Assembly (NCBI RefSeq): GCF_014647675.1
Contig: NZ_BMPQ01000041.1
Span: forward strand, 1-44,665
Length of the DNA: 44,665 nucleotides
From: Streptomyces flaveus
GTDB lineage: Bacteria > Actinomycetota > Actinomycetes > Streptomycetales > Streptomycetaceae
Direction of reading: 5' to 3'
Position numbers and translations under genes: made by a program. Numbering within the stretch: position 1 is the stretch's first letter; the number at the start of each line of letters is the position of its first letter. This document shows positions 42,458 to 44,665 of the stretch, piece after piece. The notes under the pieces are model-generated. The model worked only from the letters and a program-made list of their open reading frames with translations, was not told the origin of the DNA and made no database searches.

Positions 42458-42954
42458 GCGGGGATCTGGGACTGGATGTTGAAGGTGATCGAGCCCGCGT
42501 TCTTGAACCGCGTGGTGAATTTCATGAAGTCGCCGCTCCTGATGATCTGGCGCACGTCTCGCAGCATCAGATGGGTCTTGCCCGGCTCCAGCTCCACGAG
42601 CTGGTTCGCCGGCAGGTCCACCCTGTCGGGCAGTGGCTTGCCGTCGGAGTCGACGATGTCCACCGAGGCCGCGTTCGGTGTGCTGGCGCCCACGAGCTTG
42701 TCGGCCTCGTCGGCCTTGTTGTAGAGCCACACGTAGGCAGGGACGTCGTCTCCCGGCTGCCACGGCTCGCCGCGCGGTTCCGCCACGTGCGCGTACCGGA
42801 TCATGATGTCGCCGATGCGGGCGTTCTGGCCCGGCGCGTCCCAGTCCGCCAGGGAGAAGTCGTCGTCCCCGCCGCATCCGCTTGCGGTCACGGTGAGGGC
42901 AAGGGCGACCGCCGCGAGGGTGCACCGGCCGCGGAGTGTGAAGAGGGCCGCCAT
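42427..42954 (-). CDS. Lipoprotein with PCu(A)C-like domain
   Basis: The 175-residue protein has a signal peptide ending in the lipobox VTASGC. The C-terminal part is a PCu(A)C/DUF461-like domain (LVELEPGKTHLMLRDVRQII, then GDFMKFTTRFKNAGSITFNI). A single HLML motif is present, but the copper-binding Met/His set is not complete. It may be a metal or redox accessory lipoprotein. ATG 42954 has GGGGAG upstream; a GTG at 42969 would add five residues. Confidence 0.8.
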   Translation of the reverse strand: MAALFTLRGRCTLAAVALALTVTASGCGGDDDFSLADWDAPGQNARIGDIMIRYAHVAEPRGEPWQPGDDVPAYVWLYNKADEADKLVGASTPNAASVDIVDSDGKPLPDRVDLPANQLVELEPGKTHLMLRDVRQIIRSGDFMKFTTRFKNAGSITFNIQSQIPAYDESPSPTG

Positions 42955-43045
42955 GGTTGCTCCCCTCACGCCGGCCCACCGGTTGCACCCCCCTGAGTAC
43001 CCCCATGTTCTAGGGCAAACAGTGCGAGGCTGATCCTTTGCGCGC

Positions 43046-43219
43046 TCAGTCCCGCCGTGCCCCCGGGTACAGCCGTACCCAGCCCTCCCGAGCCGACGTG
43101 ATCATGCCGGTGGCGTCGTACCTCGCCTTCCAGCCCAGCTCGTCGGCAATGCGGGCAGCCGAGGCCGCGACGTGGGGTGAGTCCCACGGCGTGAGCATTT
43201 CTTCCGGTTCCGTTCAAGC
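43046..43219 (-). pseudogene. C-terminal fragment of an NAD-dependent epimerase
   Basis: Read on the minus strand, one frame encodes PWDSPHVAASAARIADELGW then KARYDATGMITSAREGWVRL, ending in TGA at 43046. It resembles the C-terminus of GalE/UDP-sugar epimerases. An in-frame TGA just upstream (43216-43214) and the absence of the Rossmann domain show it is only a remnant of about 55 residues. Confidence 0.55.
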
Positions 43220-43422
43220 GCCGCTCGTTTGAGCGACTAAAGGGCATTCTGGCCCTGTGTGTTCACGCTTTTCCCGATAGGGGTCATGGGGCTGCGATGC
43301 GCGTACGTCATGGGGGGCGCGTCCGCGTGGGATTGTCCCGACGATCGCAGCGGCGGGCGGACCCGCTCCGACAAGGCCACTTTTGCTGGTGCCGGCGGCA
43401 GTCCGCCCTCCGCGACGTCCCT

Positions 43423-44160
43423 CTACCGCGGTCGCATCAGGTCGAGGTCCTCGCCCCATGAATCCAGCACCGCCCCGTGTCCGGCCCGCCGTGCCGCCGC
43501 CTCGACACGGGCGAAGAGGTGTCGTTGTAGGGGCACGTCGCCTGTTCCTGAGATGTGGGCTGCGGCATCGAGCAGCATGTCGGTGTCCCAGCCGGGCAGC
43601 GGGTATCGGGCGAGTTCCCACTCCAGGTACTTGTTGTACGGGCGGGGGCGACGGTCGAGAGCGAAGAGCAGCTCCAGCAGGAAGCGAATGCTGTCGGCGG
43701 CGTCCAGGCGGGCGGCGAGTGAATGGCCGTCGCGGTCGTTCTTGACGGAGCGGTAGAGGGAGTTGGCGTAGGCGTCGAGCCACTCACGGGAGTCCCGGAA
43801 CGCTTCATCGGCGTCGAGACGTGCCTTGTCGGCCAGGATCTGGGCGATGCCTCCGTCGAGCCGGTCGAGTACCACCCGAGCGCGGGCGAGGGCGTAGCGT
43901 TCGAAGCCGGGCATTCCGGCCGTGCGGAACCCAGCGAGGGAGACGATGACGAGGTCGAGCTCGGGGGTGCGGTGGCCCGTGAACCGGGTGAGATCCGTTG
44001 CCGCGTCATCGGCGAGGATGACATACAGGTCGTGGTCGGAGTGCTTGGTGGTCAGGCCCTCGTGGGCCTGGGAACCCTTGAGGGCGAGGCCGACGACGGC
44101 GGAATCGGCGAGGGCGAGTTCGACGAACGCGTCGTAGGCGAGGGGCTGCTGAGCAGTCAC
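43423..44160 (-). CDS. Nucleotidyltransferase-domain protein
   Basis: The 245-residue protein has the nucleotidyltransferase (polymerase beta-type) motif LALKGSQAHEGLTTKHSDHD with GS at 29-30 and catalytic D42/D44. A helical C-terminal domain follows (DSIRFLLELLFALDRRPRPY, YLEWELARYPLPGW). Related proteins adenylylate or nucleotidylate small molecules or proteins. The GTG at 44160 has GGAG eight bases upstream. The frame stays open upstream through a DUF397 fragment. Confidence 0.8.
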   Translation of the reverse strand: MTAQQPLAYDAFVELALADSAVVGLALKGSQAHEGLTTKHSDHDLYVILADDAATDLTRFTGHRTPELDLVIVSLAGFRTAGMPGFERYALARARVVLDRLDGGIAQILADKARLDADEAFRDSREWLDAYANSLYRSVKNDRDGHSLAARLDAADSIRFLLELLFALDRRPRPYNKYLEWELARYPLPGWDTDMLLDAAAHISGTGDVPLQRHLFARVEAAARRAGHGAVLDSWGEDLDLMRPR

Positions 44161-44246
44161 TGTGTGATCTCCGGTGGGATGGTGACGGGTATGCCTGCCG
44201 GGGCGGCCCCGCTGTCGGGGCGCCCCGCACCGTCCGCGGCGACACT

Positions 44247-44400
44247 TGGCCGCCGCCCGGAAGATCAACGCACGTGTGGACCCTATAGCCAGGCCGACAC
44301 GGAGGTGCAGAGAGGTTGCGGTGACGGCGAGTTCGACGCAGTCCTCGTCGTCTCCTCCTCCCGAGAAGGAGGACTTCTGCCAGTGGAGGGGGAGTGTCTG
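44247..44400 (-). pseudogene. DUF397 fragment lacking a start codon
   Basis: One frame on the minus strand reads LHWQKSSFSGGGDDEDCVEL, the DUF397 signature, very like the intact copy at 36158. No ATG or GTG is found in frame nearby upstream and the tail deviates (STRALIFRAAAKC). It is in the same frame as the nucleotidyltransferase, with no stop in between. It may be a relic of an XRE-DUF397 pair. Confidence 0.6.
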
Positions 44401-44401
44401 A

Positions 44402-44530
44402 TCAACGGCGGATCTGACGATCAAGGAGCAGGAGAAACGAGAGCGGGTGCGTCTGGAGGCGGCCAGGCGATTCGCTCGCGGTGAGAAGACCGAGGCCGTC
44501 GCGAGAGATCTTCGGGTCACGCCGCGGTAG
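44402..44530 (+). pseudogene. Transposase-like HTH fragment
   Basis: The plus frame from the TGA ending at 44401 to TAG at 44530 encodes KRERVRLEAARRFARGEKT then EAVARDLRVTPR. This resembles the N-terminal helix-turn-helix of IS630-type transposases, which normally begins with RREEVRLRAAELFA-like residues. It stops after the HTH, so it is a remnant overlapping the DUF397 fragment's edge. Confidence 0.45.
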
Positions 44531-44665
44531 CCGGAGCCCGGCTTCGCACAGCCGTGGACAACCGCGGTAACCGGTCTCCTGCTCGAAAGAGCGGCATGGC
44601 GCCGAGGTCGGCCGGTCGCGGACGGCCGTGGCGTGCGGTGTTCCCCAGGGAGAGGTATCACTGAT
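44531..44665. other. Right end of window without a supported gene
   Basis: No gene is recognised. TTGTCCACG on the minus strand near 44550 is one mismatch from a DnaA box and is not considered significant. Confidence 0.3.

Overview
The window is high-GC actinobacterial DNA and almost certainly Streptomyces. GC-rich third positions, GTG starts, rare TTA codons and intergenic repeats of a Streptomyces type support this. So does a gene order that, from memory, matches the mtnA-mtrAB-lpqB-comF-hpf-secA-gdh neighbourhood of Streptomyces chromosomes. About the first 34 kb is conserved chromosome; from about 34.7 kb onward the content is accessory, with regulators, small proteins and gene debris.

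Layout. 21-5685 (minus) is a five-gene operon with overlapping stops and starts: multi-TM membrane protein, DUF4129, DUF4350, MoxR ATPase and DUF58, which is a membrane-associated MoxR/von Willebrand-like chaperone cluster. 5826-6971 is mtnA (methionine salvage). 6980-11598 holds mtrA-mtrB-lpqB, a two-component system with its lipoprotein partner, preceded by putative MtrA boxes. 11670-13444 carries comF and hpf, with two DnaA-box-like sequences before comF and a structured leader before hpf. Then follow a NarL-type response regulator, a winged-helix protein of the YcaQ type, a GNAT acetyltransferase, secA, an Rv3235-family protein, a DUF6912 protein, a HAD hydrolase and a DJ-1/PfpI protein. 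23204-28144 encodes the giant NAD-dependent glutamate dehydrogenase.

28229-33962 looks like a cell-wall glycopolymer (teichoic-acid-like) locus: a GT2-CDP-glycerol glycerophosphotransferase fusion, a GT4 glycosyltransferase and, convergently, a TagGH-type ABC exporter. A TetR regulator diverges from the exporter, and a repeated operator-like element lies between them.

34910-44665 is accessory. A tiny Tudor-like protein is followed by XRE/DUF5753 regulator, DUF397 and ADP-ribosylglycohydrolase on the minus strand. An HATPase (RsbW-like) gene diverges from these, and behind it is a coupled DUF6247/small RelE-like pair resembling a toxin-antitoxin module. Then come a phosphotransferase, TetR with divergent PPOX and SDR genes, a PCu(A)C-like lipoprotein and a nucleotidyltransferase, mixed with fragments of an HATPase end, an epimerase, a DUF397 gene and a transposase-like HTH. 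TTA codons, read only by the developmental bldA tRNA in Streptomyces, occur in the ADP-ribosylglycohydrolase, HATPase and PPOX genes. I saw none in the conserved part on a scan by eye.

The best candidate for something under-described is the XRE-DUF397-ADP-ribosylglycohydrolase/HATPase/DUF6247 cluster, its duplicated and decayed junction about 4.3 kb away, and the second DUF397-enzyme pairing at the right end.
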